Positions 1 through 14,000 of a stretch of DNA of 64,000 nucleotides are shown one piece after another (the first letter of the stretch is position 1; each line of letters starts with the position of its first letter). The translations under genes were made by a program, and so were the position numbers. Under the pieces are notes generated by a model. That model made no database searches and was not told the DNA's origin. It worked only from the letters and a program-made list of their open reading frames with translations. The stretch lies in NCBI RefSeq assembly GCF_002775205.1, contig NC_036459.1, forward strand, positions 19,080,312 to 19,144,311, in the 5' to 3' direction. Origin of the DNA: Xiphophorus maculatus (lineage: Eukaryota; Chordata; Actinopteri; Cyprinodontiformes; Poeciliidae).

Positions 1-1439
1 TCCCTTTAGGATCAATAAATAATTTTTGAATTGATTGGAATTTGAAACAACACTGAGTTATCTGTAGAACTGCTCATTCTACATGTCTTATTATTAAACT
101 GATTTTGCAAAAATCTAGAATGCCGTAATGCAAGTATTGTTAAAAAAAAATGATAGAAATTGCTTATGTTTTTAGAAGTTATTTCCAATTACTCATCCAG
201 GTAATAAAATATTTTTTGCTTCATTTTTTAAGCCTACAATGTTAAACTCCATCTGCATCATTATTTTGATTTGTTTTTGTTTATGTATCTTTTATAACTA
301 CTGTTCATGTTAGAGCTTTGATATTGCCACCTCTGCTGACACTCTATTTCTATATTACAGTATAATATTTTCTTAAACTTTTATTATGTCTGTGCTGCCC
401 TGTTCTCTTCATTAGAGGCGGTTTGACCACCCAGCTCATATAAAGCTGTTGGGTTGTTTCCAGTATCCCAGTGACAGCCCATTCTGAGAAAAGTTCTTAC
501 AGTCTGTACACAGATGATTTCCCAGCTTCCTTATTGATATTTACACATTACATTATTTCTTCCTCTTCTTGGAAATGATTGTGTGTGTTTTTGATAACAA
601 ATACTGAATTTGTTGTTAGTCATTGCATTTACACTCTGAGGCTATATAATGCAGGAAGTCCCTCCAGCGTGATGCTGGAAATGATTTTTATGATCTTGGT
701 TTTGTGTAGACCAAAGGATTACCAGGAATAATTGAAGAAATGTATCATCTTTGTTATTCATATAATTCCATGTGTGAGCACTAGTTTTATTGCATATTTA
801 GTCAGCCAGCTCACGTGCTGTACATCTGCACAGACTTTAATTATACCCCCATAATAAAAATATTTACTTCCTATATTTTACAGGTTTTTTTTCTTGAATA
901 ACAGAACCTGCTGGCAGTTTGCTAATTCTGTTGCAGTAAAACATTAACGTATGGCGTTATGGCATTATCTCACCATAACTGAGACATTTAAGGTGTTTTT
1001 TGGGGGGCAGGAAGAATTCAGCTCCCATTTTCAAAGAAAGTGGCACAGTCAAAGAAGTTGAGCTACCAAAATAATCTTGCTTCTTTGTTAAAATATGATT
1101 CCATATGTTTTCTCTCAGTATATATTTTTTCCTGTTATAATAATCAGTTAACAGTTAACCACAAAAAGTCTTAGAATGAAATCATCAAAGAGGAACAACT
1201 GGATCTGGATATTTTGAAATGTTGTTAATAAATGAAGTACAGTGCTCTGTACAAGTATTAACTATATCAGTATTGAAAACATATTCCCTTTCTCACATTG
1301 AAACTACCATTCACTGGCAGCAACAGCTCCTGTCAGTATGATCAGGTTTTTAACAGGACGTTTCACAACTGTCGTTAGTACTGGTGGAGTGGATGGGCCA
1401 TGCACACCAAGATGCATTCAGATCCTCCGTACATAACAT

Positions 1440-1483
1440 CAGTGTGTGTGTGTGTGTGTGTGTTGGGGGGGGGGGGGGGGGGG
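1440..1483 (+). repeat. (GT)n microsatellite followed by a run of 19 G
   Basis: A pure GT tract of about 11 units runs straight into an unbroken run of 19 G. It lies in presumed sbf1 intronic DNA. Long G homopolymers are prone to sequencing length error, so the exact count should not be trusted. Confidence 0.9.
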
Positions 1484-2275
1484 TTCTCTGTCTCGCTTTG
1501 TCTTTTGCTGGAGAAGTGGGGAAAAAGGACAAATTTAATTTTCTCCAATTTATTGATTGACTTCCACTTCTGTACTGAATCTGTTCAAAGTGTTTATCCA
1601 AAAACACAAACTTGGTATTATTTAACGTGGGTAACCAAATAATTTATCAAAATTACATACACGTTGTTAAAGATCATTTCCTGCCCCTCTAGTCTGCCAA
1701 TCACTACATTGTATCTGCATTCTTTGGCCTTGTAGTCATTCAAGGATCTTCTCAAATGTTACCCTCCTTCTACAACCTGATTCATGTGATGCACTGAAGA
1801 CCTCGATTCTTTTAAGTTTATTATGCTCTGTCTCAGAGAGGTGAGTTCCATGAAGGAATTTTACTCCTGTCTTTTATTTTTCATTTCGCCTAGTATTTTA
1901 GCCCTTTTTGTTGGATTAAGAACTCCTTTTACATTTTAGCTTGTGATTCTTATTGGTACTGATAAAGTCAGGAGTTAGAGATTACCATATATCCAGAACA
2001 AATAAAAGGAAAACCTTTTGGATACTCAAACATATAGCAACAATCAATAGTCTGAACATTTTCACTTTGTAAATGAAACTAACACAAGTCCAGTTAAAGA
2101 AGACTTCCTTTCCTTTGGTCTTATCAACTACCTTAATGGTGTAATAGTTAATGAATGACTGAGGGTGAAGCATCACGCTCTGTGGTTGTGAAGGGCCCTC
2201 TGGTGGCATTACCTGGTTGTGATGTTCCATTTACCAGGTCGTGTTTTTTCTTTATGGTTTTACTTGTTCCCTTCT

Positions 2276-2430
2276 AAATCAAATCAAATCAAATCAAATT
2301 TTATTTGTATAGCACATTTTAGCAGCAAGGCATTTCAAAGTGCTTTACATCATATCAAACACAGAAACGCAATGCAACATAGAATCAACAATCAAAACAC
2401 GACATTAAGTCAGGTTCCATCAATAAATTT
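2276..2430 (+). repeat. Teleost dispersed repeat (TTTATTTGTATAGCAC family)
   Basis: It begins with a short AATCA tandem, followed by a TTTTATTTGTATAGCACATTT core, a purine-rich AGCAGCAAGG stretch and TTTCAAAGTGCTTTACATCA. Related copies sit at about 60.41 kb (same strand) and 41.15-41.24 kb (opposite strand). The pattern is familiar from many fish genomes as the terminal part of a short retroposon. I cannot assign the family by name. Confidence 0.7.
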
Positions 2431-2639
2431 GTAATTGATTACATTTCAAATACAATTCCAAACAGGTGGGTTTTTAGTCGAGTTTGCATTAATAAAAGGT
2501 TTACCTGTTACACTCCTACTGTGTTATATGGAACAAAATACCCATTGCTATTTTTATTCCCACTCACACTCACAATCACACAGTTTAAAACGATGTAGAC
2601 AGCATTTTAATGGGCTTCTGGCACAAGGCTTCTAAAAGC

Positions 2640-3575
2640 GTCCAGCCTCTTCTTGCATCCATCCCATGTTTCGTCCTTTGAATGCTCTTTTCCATCTTTA
2701 CTGACTTGGTCCACATAGCACTCTTGATCTTGTTATCTCACAATGTAGATGGTTGGATGATGGTGGCTTTGAAGCCTCAACTCACCATGTTTTTGTTGCT
2801 ATAGCTGCAGAGTTGTAGACACGTGGTGTTCTCATAAAATACCCTCAACTTGGCTGGGAATGGGGTCTGGAATTTATCTCCTTTTCTCTGAGGAACTGCT
2901 TCAGCGTATTCACATCATCATTTTAACACATATGGGGCATAATCATGGTCTATTACTCCAATCACTGCCAGCATGAAGCTTTCCTTTTGCCAAGCTCGTT
3001 TTAATACTGCATCCTTGACTTCAAATGTGGCAAATTTGACTGTTATTAAACGTGGTGGGGGGCATCAGGTGGAGCTTCTGGTCCCAGTGATCGGTGAGCT
3101 CTCTCAATAACCAGGTGAAATTATGTCAGAATGTCCAATTTGTCTATGAAGGTTTTCAGAGACAATCTTTTCTATGAAGGGTGAGAGAGGAAGAGTGGTC
3201 CTCAGCCTTCTGCAGAGCCATGGCGCCGTATGTTCACCCATCTCAGTCTGCTCCCCAACTCAACCTGTTTTGCTTCACATTGTTCTTTACTTCATTGTGC
3301 TAAATATATTTCTCTGCTTTCAAAATATTGCTTTCTGCTTTGTCCATTCTTCCATTTGTTTTCTAGTTCCTCTTTAACTTCTAAAATCACTTCTATTCTC
3401 TCGACGTGATTCTCTGAGTTGTTGGAAAATAGTTTGTAGATCAGTCGTCGTTAGCCACCACAGATGCTTCTGAATTCCAGAGGCTAGCCGTTCATTTTTC
3501 ATTCATTCCTTCATCTTTTGTAATTTGTTGTTGTACAGCAGAGAGTTTTTAGTTTTAGGCTTAGGCATTTTAACT
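2640..3575 (-). mobile_element. L1-type LINE ORF1 remnant
   Basis: Read on the minus strand, the block carries broken pieces of an L1 ORF1 protein. An N-terminal MPKPKTKNS-like start lies near 3.57 kb. Near 3.1 kb is the RRM-end signature VIERAHRSLGPEAPPDAPHH. Near 2.85-2.9 kb is the C-terminal-domain pattern LREKEINSRPHSQPS with VYNSA. Stops and frame breaks show it is dead. It is antisense to sbf1. Confidence 0.75.
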
Positions 3576-5097
3576 CACTTTGTAGTGTATTTTACAGCCC
3601 GCAACTGCATAGAGAAAGGATATTTTTAGAATATTTATCTGGGAAACGCTCAGTTAGGCTGTTGTCATCTTGCTTGCCCACCCAGAAGTCCATAATTTGC
3701 CCTTTTACAGGTTTTCTGACTACATTCAGTGGTATGTTCAGTTTTACAGAACACAAGGCAGGTGACACAAGACCATAACAGGAAAATTAGCATTAAGTGC
3801 TGTTTTAAGGTTGCTGGCAAACAATGAACTGGATCTACATCAGAGGTAATTCATCCCAGCAAGTCGATTTAAATAATAAAATAACCGCAGCACAAGCTCC
3901 TGATCTGATTCTGGTTCTCTTGTCACTGTTTGGTCGATGAACTCCTGGCTGAAGACACAGGGGTTTCTCATTTACTGTTGCAGAAAAGTAGCACAACAGT
4001 CTGGGTTTTAAGTCAAAAAGAAGGACAACAACACGTTGTGTGGAGCCCAGAGTTTCTATTTGGGCTCATTTTAAGGCATAATATGTCAGGCATCTGGGAG
4101 ACAGCCCGAGTCACTGGGCCTAAGTGAAATGAAATGTGCTACTTCAGGGTTTCTGTGTAATCACACTGACCTCTGTCACTAATTGAGGAAACATTTCCCG
4201 GTTTCCTTCCACAACAAACAAAAAAGAACAAATCCTTCTGAAATAAGCGGAAATTCATAAAGGTTTACTGGCATTCTGCATTGTTTATTCAATTTTATCA
4301 CATCTGAGACTTTGCTTTGGATTGTTGAGATGAATGTTTCATAAAATGCTGAATATTACAATAACACAAACGCACATTCCTACCCACATGCTGTCATGAT
4401 ATATTAGACCTTTTTTTTTAACGAAATCACTTTTAATAAAAAGAAAATTACAATTTCAATAAGTTGCAAAGGCAGCAACACACCTGCCTGTATTTAAGCA
4501 CAGAAAATCCAGCTGATATCCAGAGGAGAGGTCACATTGGTCACATTTTACATTTTCTAAGAATGGGAACTGGTGTAGATGATTCAATCTTCACTGATTT
4601 TGAACAGGCACATATTTGGGCAGCACAACAACAGTGTTACCGCATGAGCCATCTCACTTCAGCTTAATAGTGAACAGGTTTCCTCTAAAAGTAAATACCA
4701 AAACTGATCATAGGTCAAAAATGTAAATGACAAGAAATCGGAGCTCTGCCTTCAGAAAAACCTAAAAAATATATTAAGTTTTCTTTTCAACCTTAAACAT
4801 AATTGGTATAAACTAACTCTGTTTGAACTTCTGCTGCACTCTCAACTATATTACCACCTCTCTTGGGTTTTTCTCCAGCTCCATCCATCTTCCTATCCCC
4901 GTCCCTACTGACAAAAAACAGCAAGATGCTGCCGCCATCACATTTTACAGTGGGTGTCTTTGGCGGGAGGCTCAGTGTTTTTAGTTGTTTTGCTCTTTGG
5001 AAGGACCGTCTAAAATAGGGAAAGCACACGAGAAAGCAAAGCGGAAGGGGAGATGTGATTGTGCATAATTTTTGACAGGTTTGTAAAATTGTTGCAG

Positions 5098-8000
5098 GTT
5101 TTGGATCCGGAGTTGGAATTTTCAGATCAGGCGTTTCCCCCACAGTCCATGAATCCTTCTGCACTAAAGATCCAGGTAAGAAAAATGTGAATGTAGACCT
5201 TTATACACACTCCACACACCCCGAATGAACACTTGGACTGACTTTTAAATCTGCTTTAAAAGCCTCTGAAGATCTAATTTTAAATAATTAAAAATTATTT
5301 TAATTTTAAAATCATGGACACCATGCACTGTCACTTCATGCTCATTTAGAGTGTCGATTCATGCTAAGTCAGTGATTCCTTTCAAATGGTTGGGACTTTT
5401 AACCATTTAGAACAATAAGTTGATTTGTTTTGTACCTGGATTCTAATTAGAATGTGTGTAACTTACTTTAAATTTAGTTGTATGGGATTGGATTGAATGG
5501 ATTGTTACCCTGCTACTATATATTTCTGAACATACATTGTTTAATTGTTTTGTAACATGGCTTATGAGCGCCCTATAAATAAACTGAGCTGAACTGTGGA
5601 TGTGTTTCAGGATAAGGAAATCCGAGCCGTCTTCCTCTGGCTCTTCGCTCGACTTTTCCAAGGTTATCGCTGGTGTTTACATATCATCCGAATTCACCCA
5701 GAACCTGTAATCCGCTTCCATAAGGTACAGAAATGCATTGTTTTAATGGGGAGAGGGAGAGGCCTTTGCTTTTAGTTGTAAAAAAAACAAAAGCGTGTCT
5801 TCCTTTTACTGGGGCAGGCGGCCTTCCTGGGTCAAAGATCCCTGACAGAGGATGACTTCCTGATGAAGGTGTTGGACGGGATGGCATTCGCAGGCTTTGT
5901 ATCAGAGAGGGGCCCACCGTACAGAGCCACCGATCTGTTCGATGATGTGAGTCTTTCTGCACAAATATGAAGACTTGCTAGCTAAATAAAGACTCTTGCT
6001 GACATTCATTTCTTAAAAACTAAGTGTTGTGAAGTTTATATCAGTAGTTAAATAAAAAAAGAGAGAAGAAAGAGATTCATTACAGCAACAATGCTATTAT
6101 GAAGCATTTTGATTTCAATCATTTCAATAAACATGGAAAATTTTAGTTTCTCTGATAACTAGAATATTATGTTTTTTAAGCTGAATTACTGCAATGAATA
6201 AGTTTTCTGCTGAATTAATAACTTACATGCATGTAAATATGAGTTGCATGGATTAATTGACTAACTATTTCATTAAAAATGTGCTGAGGGTGAGGCGGTT
6301 GCGCAGGGTTAAAGCCATGTATGGAGGCTTTAGCCTTTGATGCTGCTGTCACGGGTTTCAGTCTTGACCCCATGACCTTGGTCGCAGGTCTTCCCTCTCT
6401 CTCAACCCACTTTCCTGTCTGAGAGCTGTTAATAAAATCCACTGGAGCCAACAAAACCTTAAAAAAAAGGTTAAAGTTTAACTTTTTAACCTTAACAAAA
6501 ACAGCTACTCTGCATTCTTAGCCGTTTTATTCAGGGGGTTCTATTATTTTGCTATGTATTTGTCTGTTAGTTATATAGCTTTGATACAATGCAGATGTTT
6601 AAATCTTCTTTTTTCTCCACAGCTTGTTGCCAATCACGTGGAGCGAATACGACAAGAAGAAGCCTGCCCACACAAAGTCATGAATCATGTCAAAGAGCTG
6701 GCAGAGCAACTTTTTAAAAATGTATGATCTCCATTATTTCAGGGCATTCACATTCCAATCATCCAAGTACTCTGCCATCTTCTGCTTTGTTCAGTTAGGG
6801 TTAGAGTTAGCTTTCACTTTTACTTGACGTCTTTTCAGGAGAATCCCTACCCCGCAGTTGCAATGCACAAAGTCCAGAGGCCATCAGAAACCAGCCAGAG
6901 TACGGACCAGAGTCGGACTCCGTTTCCTGTTCTGGATGATGTTGCAGTGCAGCTCTTCATCGATCATGCTGTTGCCAAGCTCAAGAGTTCACCACCTGTT
7001 GTCAAAGCAGAGCTCAAGAGCATGGTGCCGTCTGGGCCTCCTCTGGGTGAGCACAACCTCTATTCCTGAAGACTAAAACACAAAGAGGAACCTGATGGTA
7101 ACGTGCAAATTGAAGTCACCCAGGAGGATTTGTAGATGTGTATTTCACAATGGGAATATAAGCCTTGTGTTAAAAGTCTAAAAATACAGATGTGTATTTA
7201 TCTTTATGCAACTTAGACCTTTGTCTAAGCGTTTTAATTTTAGCAAGAGAGTCATGATGTTGATGAATAACTGCTATTTCCCCTCAGGAGACATTGTTGA
7301 CAGGAACGGTAATGTGATGGCTAACAGCGCTCGCAGGCTGGAGGTGGTCAGGAACTGCATCACTTACATCTTTGACAACAAGATGCTGGAGGCCAAGAAG
7401 GTGAGTGAGACTCACGATGTCTGCAAGATGGAACTACAGCGTTTCTAAACTCCAAACTTAGGGAACGAAAACAGGAATAAATTTTATTTTTTTTTCTAAA
7501 TGATATAATGCTAAAGGGAATTTTTTTTTGCCTCTGGTTGTGCAGTGAGCAGAAAAAATTTCCTGTTTGTATAATACAAAGGCTGAAATTTGGATTTATA
7601 AGCCTTTGTATGTTATTGAACAGTGAATTCACTTCAGTAATTTAATTCCTCTCAGAAAATCTTGAGTACTCATAAGACCAATTATAAACATATTTTAAAA
7701 CATGAATGTGGGACAACAGAATAGTATGTTCTTGGACAAGCATTCCATACTTGGTCAGGGCTCCTTTCAATGGAAAATTTACTTTCATCTGAAAAAAGGA
7801 CTGAATCACTGAGCCACAGTCTAGAACTTTTTCTCCTTAGCTAAAGGTAAGATGCTAATGAGTGTCTCTGGTTTAGAAGCTGCATGATTTCATAAGGGAC
7901 AAAATAGTGCCATCTTCTGGGCAAACAGAAATTGTAACATTTAAAAGGTATTGACCTAATATAAACTATAACATAAAAGAATGTTGATGTTAACAATGTG

Positions 8001-11000
8001 AATTCAACATTAGCATTTGACCTAAAATGGCCATGTCACAGCAGATCATGCGTGTGTGAAGTGTATTGTGATTGTCTCTCTCCATGGTCCAGCTGATGCC
8101 AGCTGTGCTGCGGGCATTAAAGGGTCGCACAGCACGGGTCTGTCTGACCCAGGAGCTAAATCAACATGTTCTCCAGAACCGAGCTGTGCTGGACGACCAG
8201 CAGTTTGACTACATTGTTCGCATGATGAACTGCACTTTACAGGTGAGCCTGCACATGTGCAACACACCTCAGAACATCAGCACTAACGCTCTGCTGTTAA
8301 TGTCGCATGAAGTTTTCGCTGTCTTTTAGTGCGTCTGTCTCTGATGCTCATGTAAAACCAACTAGGTTTTGAAATGTCTGTCATAAAATCTTAGTGAACT
8401 TTTGTATTCATTGTAAACAACAAATTAAAAGTTATTTATCTTTCAATGCAGGACTGTTCACATATGGATGAACATGGTATTGCAGCCACTCTGCTTCCTC
8501 TTGTCACTGCCTTCTGCAGAGTAAGTTTCAAACTAGTATTAAGAAAGTCACTTCATTATATGTATTCAAGTCTTAAATCCATAAAGCTCTAAGAAAACAG
8601 TGAGATACTGTAGGTTTTCCTTTCTTCACTCAGTGGGAGGAACTTTAGATGAGAGCCACTCAGAATGTGAACTCTATATCGTTTAATCTGGATTAAAGTT
8701 TCTTGGCTTGTTCTCAAGAGTCTGTTTTTTACTGGACAGAAACTGGGTGCAGGCATCACTCAGTTTGCCTACAGCTGTGTACAAGAACACATGGTGTGGA
8801 CTACCATGCAGTTTTGGGAGGCCATGTTCTACAGTGACGTTCAGAACCACATCAAAGCTCTGTACATGGAGACAGATGATGGAAACCAGGTGAGCAACTC
8901 AGTGAGCACCTACTTTCCACTCTCCATATGACTGAGAGCATTTAGCAATGGTCAAATTTGGCTTCTGGTTACCAGCTCATCTGTTTCTCTCATATTTGTT
9001 GATCCATCAGCAGGACCAACAGGACGGGTCAGGCAACATAAGGGAAATCAGCGCCTTGGAGCTCGCAGCTGAGCAAAACCGTCTGTGGCCAACCCTCAGC
9101 AAAGAGATGCAGATGGAGCGCGTGCAGAAGGAGGAGAGCACTGTGTTCAGCCAGGCCATCCATTACGCCAACAGGATGAGCTACCTCCTGCTGCCACTGG
9201 ACACCAGCAAGAACCGGCTGCTGAGGAGTTCTGGCCTCGGAGACGTGGAGAGCGTCAGCAACAGCTATGTCACCAACAGGTAACCAGAGGGAGGCACATC
9301 CTCATCTCAACCACCAGGGGTCAGAGTAATGATGCGATCCACTCTTCAAGACTTGGTGGTTTGTAGGTTAGAATGTAACACAGGGGTGGGTAACGCCAGG
9401 CCGCGAGGGCTGGTCTCCTGCAACTTTTAGATGTATCTCTACTTCCACACACCTGAGTCAAATAATGAGGTCTCTGGAGAACTTGACTGCACTTAGGAGG
9501 TGATTCAGCTATTGGATTCAAGAGTGTTGGATCAGGGAGACATAAGAGTTGCAGGACACCGGCTCTCGAGGACCAGGATCGCCCACCCCTGATGTAACAG
9601 AAGTTTAAATCGGGTTCATGTTATCTTGCAGTATTGCAGGCAGCATGGCAGAGAGCTACGACACAGAGAGTGGCTTTGAAGACGCAGAGAGCTCGGACGT
9701 GGCCAATTCAGTGGTGCGCTTTATCAATCGCTTTGTAGATAAAGTGTGTAATGAGAGCGGTGTGACGAACGAGCACCTGAAGGCGCTCCACACTATGATA
9801 CCAGGTATGGTCCTTCACTCACTGATCTCTGATCGAGCAGTTTACAAGCATTGTATGGAGCTTCATTGGTATAAATGTGCCTGCAGATATTGTTCAGATG
9901 CACATCGAGACACTGGACGCAGTCCACAGGGAGAGTAAGAGACTGCCTCCGATCCAAAAGGTAACCAATTCCTGTTTTTACCTTCCACTGGAAAAAGGTC
10001 ATGCAGAGCCCCATCCAGCCCCGCCCACTCCCCTCTCCACCAATCCCTTCAGCTCAGGCTCACAGTGTCATGGCAGGTACGTCTGTCCATCCAGACAGAA
10101 CGGCGTGATTCTCAGCATGCCGCAGTGGTCCTTGCTGGGTGATGGTTCCCTCCCACCCTGCTGTTTGATCTCTGTAGAGGCCGGAGAAGCTCAGTCTGGC
10201 TGTTGTAGCTTCTCCAGGACCTCCAGAGCTGAGTGCCTTCACGCTGAAGGGTGCATGCATGCAGTGTGCTGGAGACGGATTCGGGCTATGCCAAGCTTCA
10301 TCTGACTGTTTTCATCATTCCTGTAGATATGTTATAGGAAGATGGCATCCTGTGAGCATTGTCTCGCCTTAGTTTTCAGAGTAAATCAGTCAGTAGCACC
10401 TCCAGCCGTACAATGCCCTGAATGTCTTAGACGAGTGTCTGCTCCAGCAAAACTGATTGAAATGAATGAATTACCTCAGCAAGTCATCAAGTTCTGAAGT
10501 GACCTGGTAATGGTCCACTGGTTTGACTGGAGTTATGTTACAACCACAGACTTTAATAGAAAGTTATTTTGAGTGATAGACAAACACTAAGAAGTGCATG
10601 CAGTGGGAATTTTTTATGGTTTTCAAAATCTTTTGCAATTATAAATTTAAAAGTGTGCTCACTAGAAACTAGAGGCTTAGTTTGTACTCATTGTTCTTTG
10701 CAAAATAGCTCAGTAACAGTCGTCGTTAATGGATTCAGAGCAGGACTTCGAAGAGTCCATTCTAATATAGAAAGAGGCTTTGATCTTATCTAGTAACTCT
10801 GTGCCTTTAGTGCCACTGTCCTGCAGCTTTTGGACGTTTTCCTGCACCTGAACCAAAACACTGAATTACCACCTCGGTACATCAGCAAATTTTGCAAATG
10901 CAAAATTAACCCATTCATTTGATTCTGTGGATTCTAATCATGCATCACTCTCTTTTGCACTTCCAACATTTCAACAGATTGTTAGCTACTCTGTCAGAGA

Positions 11001-14000
11001 AAACAAGACATTGGATTTGTTTTATTCAAATGTCAAGGATTCATACTTTTCCAAAGCAAGACCTCATCTGGACAAAGCTGATCAGAATCTCGTTTTTCTC
11101 TGCTCAGCATATAAACCCCTCGTTCATAGGCATCCTGTAAAGAAAGGCTAGAAGATGGTCACAGGAAGCTGACTACAGAATGAAATGCCCTGTGCCAGCC
11201 ACATTAACAGGACTGCCATGACTGAATGTGTTACTGTTTTATTTGCAAAACAAATTGAATTGTTAGATGAATGATGAAGTGGTTAAAAGGACAAAGCCAG
11301 CTTCATACTTTTCACGGTCTGCCTTTGGAATACCTCACTAGTCTCATAATCAGCCCTGAGGTCAAAATGAAGCTGCTGACGAAATACCAGACGATTGTCA
11401 AATATAACAAACATAATGCTGGTCTTTGGTTTATATAGTTTTTGTGTATTAAATCTCATTTACAAGGATTTCTCCAGATGATATCTGGTTGGTGTTCATT
11501 CTTCAGTCAGAATTTAACTTTTAACATTACCCAGATAGCAAGCAATGGTAATTCAATGTTGAATTATGGTCAAAAAGGTTGATTTTTGGTTATAGTCAAC
11601 GACTGACGGTGGATCAACCATCAAACAATCATCCAATTCTAGTCAAGAAATCAATGTTGAAGAGATGTCACTGAGTCAATGCTGCTTTGTGGTTGAATTG
11701 TAATGATTCAAATGCCGATATCTGGTCAACGTTAAATTAATGTAGTGACGTTTTAAACTAAGCACTACATGACGCACTGTTAAGGACAGTGGGTTGTGAT
11801 TCCTTTCTGTACATTTTATTACTTGTCTGTAAATATTATTACTGACTGTGCATAATGTGTTGACAAAAACATCTACAAGTCACCTCGATCAATGGAGCGG
11901 TCCACCCCGTCCAACTCGCCTTTTTACATGAGTGGTATGGTCCGACTACACGGCCCTTCGCTGCTGGCTTGTTTGCAACCTGCTTCTGAATTGAATTCTA
12001 CTCTGAGCACTTTTGCAGTAAGTTTGGCGACATTACTTTTATCTTAACTGTGTTTATTGAAAAATAACTGCATTGTTTTGTGCCTATGCTGCAGCTTGAT
12101 AAGTAAAGGTGTGATTATATACAGTACAGACCAAAAGTTTGGACACACCTTTTAATTCAATGAGTTTCCTTTATTTTCATGACTATTGACATTGTAGATT
12201 CACACTCAAGGCATCAAAACTATGAATAACACATGTGGAAATATGCACTAAACAAAAAAGTGTAAAACAACTGAAAATACCCCTTATATTCTAGTTTCTT
12301 CAAAGTAGCAACCTTTTGCTGTGATTACTGCTTTGCACACACTCTGCATTTTCTTGATGAGCTTCAAGAGGTAGTCACCTGAAATGGTTTTCACTTCATA
12401 GGTGTGCCCTGTCAGGTTAATAAGTGGGATTTCTTGCCTTATAAATAGTCATGAAAATAAAGAAAACCCATTGAATTAGAAGGTGTGTCCAAAGTTTTGG
12501 TCTGTACTGTATGTCGACTAACTTTAAGATACATTTTCATGAATATTCATTGGCGTGTCCTTATTAATTTAGCTGTGAGTGTACAAGTGGAATTATACTG
12601 TTTCTGTGTGTGTTCTCAGATCCAGTACACTATTTAATATTTCAGTGTGTTTCAAAACTTTTTTATTATCTTTCTAACAGGCCCAAACTGGCACCTTCCT
12701 CACTCTTGTTTTGGTGTTTTTCAGCTGCTGCTCAGAAGTTTGGCCCAAAGCTGACTGACAAGGACTGCAGCAAAACTGTCAAGAAGTGGCTTTGTTATGT
12801 ACCAGAGAGGGAGAAAGGCATCAAGGAACCAACGTGACGCCAACCAGTCAAACTTGGGTTACCCAACACATAATGTTTCCCTGGTTCATACAGTACAAGG
12901 CTTAACTTCATGAACGCTGTTCTTCCATGGACAATAGACTGTTGTTCAAAAACCAATCAAATATTTTTACAGATCTATGCCTGTTTTCTTAAATAAAATG
13001 TAATATTAATGCCATCTTGCCAATTTTAAGCTTGTGTACACACATTTTTGGAAATATGTTGATGTAAGACAATTTTGAATGACATATTGTCTGTCAATAA
13101 CATTGTGTATTTAACACCAGTGAAGAAACTTTTAATAGTATGTGATGATGTAGACCTATCAGACCAAAAAATGTACATGAATCAATATTGATTCCTTAAC
13201 TTTGATTCAATGTAAAATAAACTAAAATGTGCATGTAGATTGTTGAAACAACATTGATATAGTGTCGGTTATTAATGTTGATTCAACATGAAAGTCACTG
13301 ACTACTTTCAGTATCATTTCAGTGTCATTCTTCAACATGGATTCAATGTCTCTCCCTAACTATATTTCAACGTTGATTCACTCATATTTTGCTCTCTGGG
13401 TAATCAGTGCAGGTCGCATGATTTCAAAGCATGAGAGTGATGTTTGGAGTGTGTGAAGGCCTAAAGTAATGGCACAGTTTAAAGTTACTACTCACATTCA
13501 AACATTCAGACTTGTCAGCAGTTTAACTTTTAAGCACAAACACAAAGTGATATTTTCTGTTAGTTTTTCTAAATTATTTTCACAAACCTGAAAAGGTGCT
13601 AAATAAAGAACTGATCTACTGAAAAAAAACTAAATGCAAGCCTGCTTTACTTCTCTTCACTTTCTTGTTTTTCCACTTCAAATGATTTATGGCTCCTTTT
13701 TTTTTTGTTTTCATCTGCAGCCCAAGTTGCTAAGGCCAACGCTGCTGCCTGGTGAGGAGCTGGTGATGGATGGCATGCGGGTCCACCTCATCCCTGATGG
13801 CCGCGACGAGGCCACAGGGCAGATGGGAGGGCCACCTCTTCTTCCTGCAGAGGGCGCCATCTTTCTTACAACCTACCGGCTTATCTTTAAGGGCACACCA
13901 AGTGATGCATTAGGTGAGGAAGAAAAGATCATCTGAGACTTGCTGGATTTTTTTTCATTATTCTAAGCCAGATTAACTGCTGTCTTTTCCTTCAGTGGGT

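Larger units (their letters stand above)
1..5097 (+). other. sbf1 intronic sequence upstream of the first visible exon
   Basis: This stretch precedes the first recognisable sbf1 exon and is read as intron, because that exon begins in the middle of the protein. I see no exon of the preceding DENN region here. It holds a (GT)n-G19 tract, a teleost dispersed repeat at about 2.28 kb and an L1 ORF1 relic at 2.6-3.6 kb. I recognise nothing else; the remainder is AT-rich with short open frames only. Confidence 0.6.
11526..13404 (+). mobile_element. 1.9-kb DNA transposon-like element with ATTACCCAGA termini
   Basis: The left end ATTACCCAGATAGCAAGCAA and the reverse complement of the right end ATTACCCAGAGAGCAAAAT form terminal inverted repeats. 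The first and last few hundred bases are rich in short motifs built on CAATGTTGA or its complement, as in subterminal repeats of DNA transposons. The centre holds an exon-like coding block (12725-12837) and a nested Tc1-type miniature element. No clear target-site duplication is visible, so the exact ends and superfamily are uncertain. It lies wholly within sbf1 intron 12. Confidence 0.65.

Noticed and set aside
4793..5164. 123-codon minus-strand frame near the first sbf1 exon
   Set aside because: Overlaps the sbf1 exon on the opposite strand and carries no domain.
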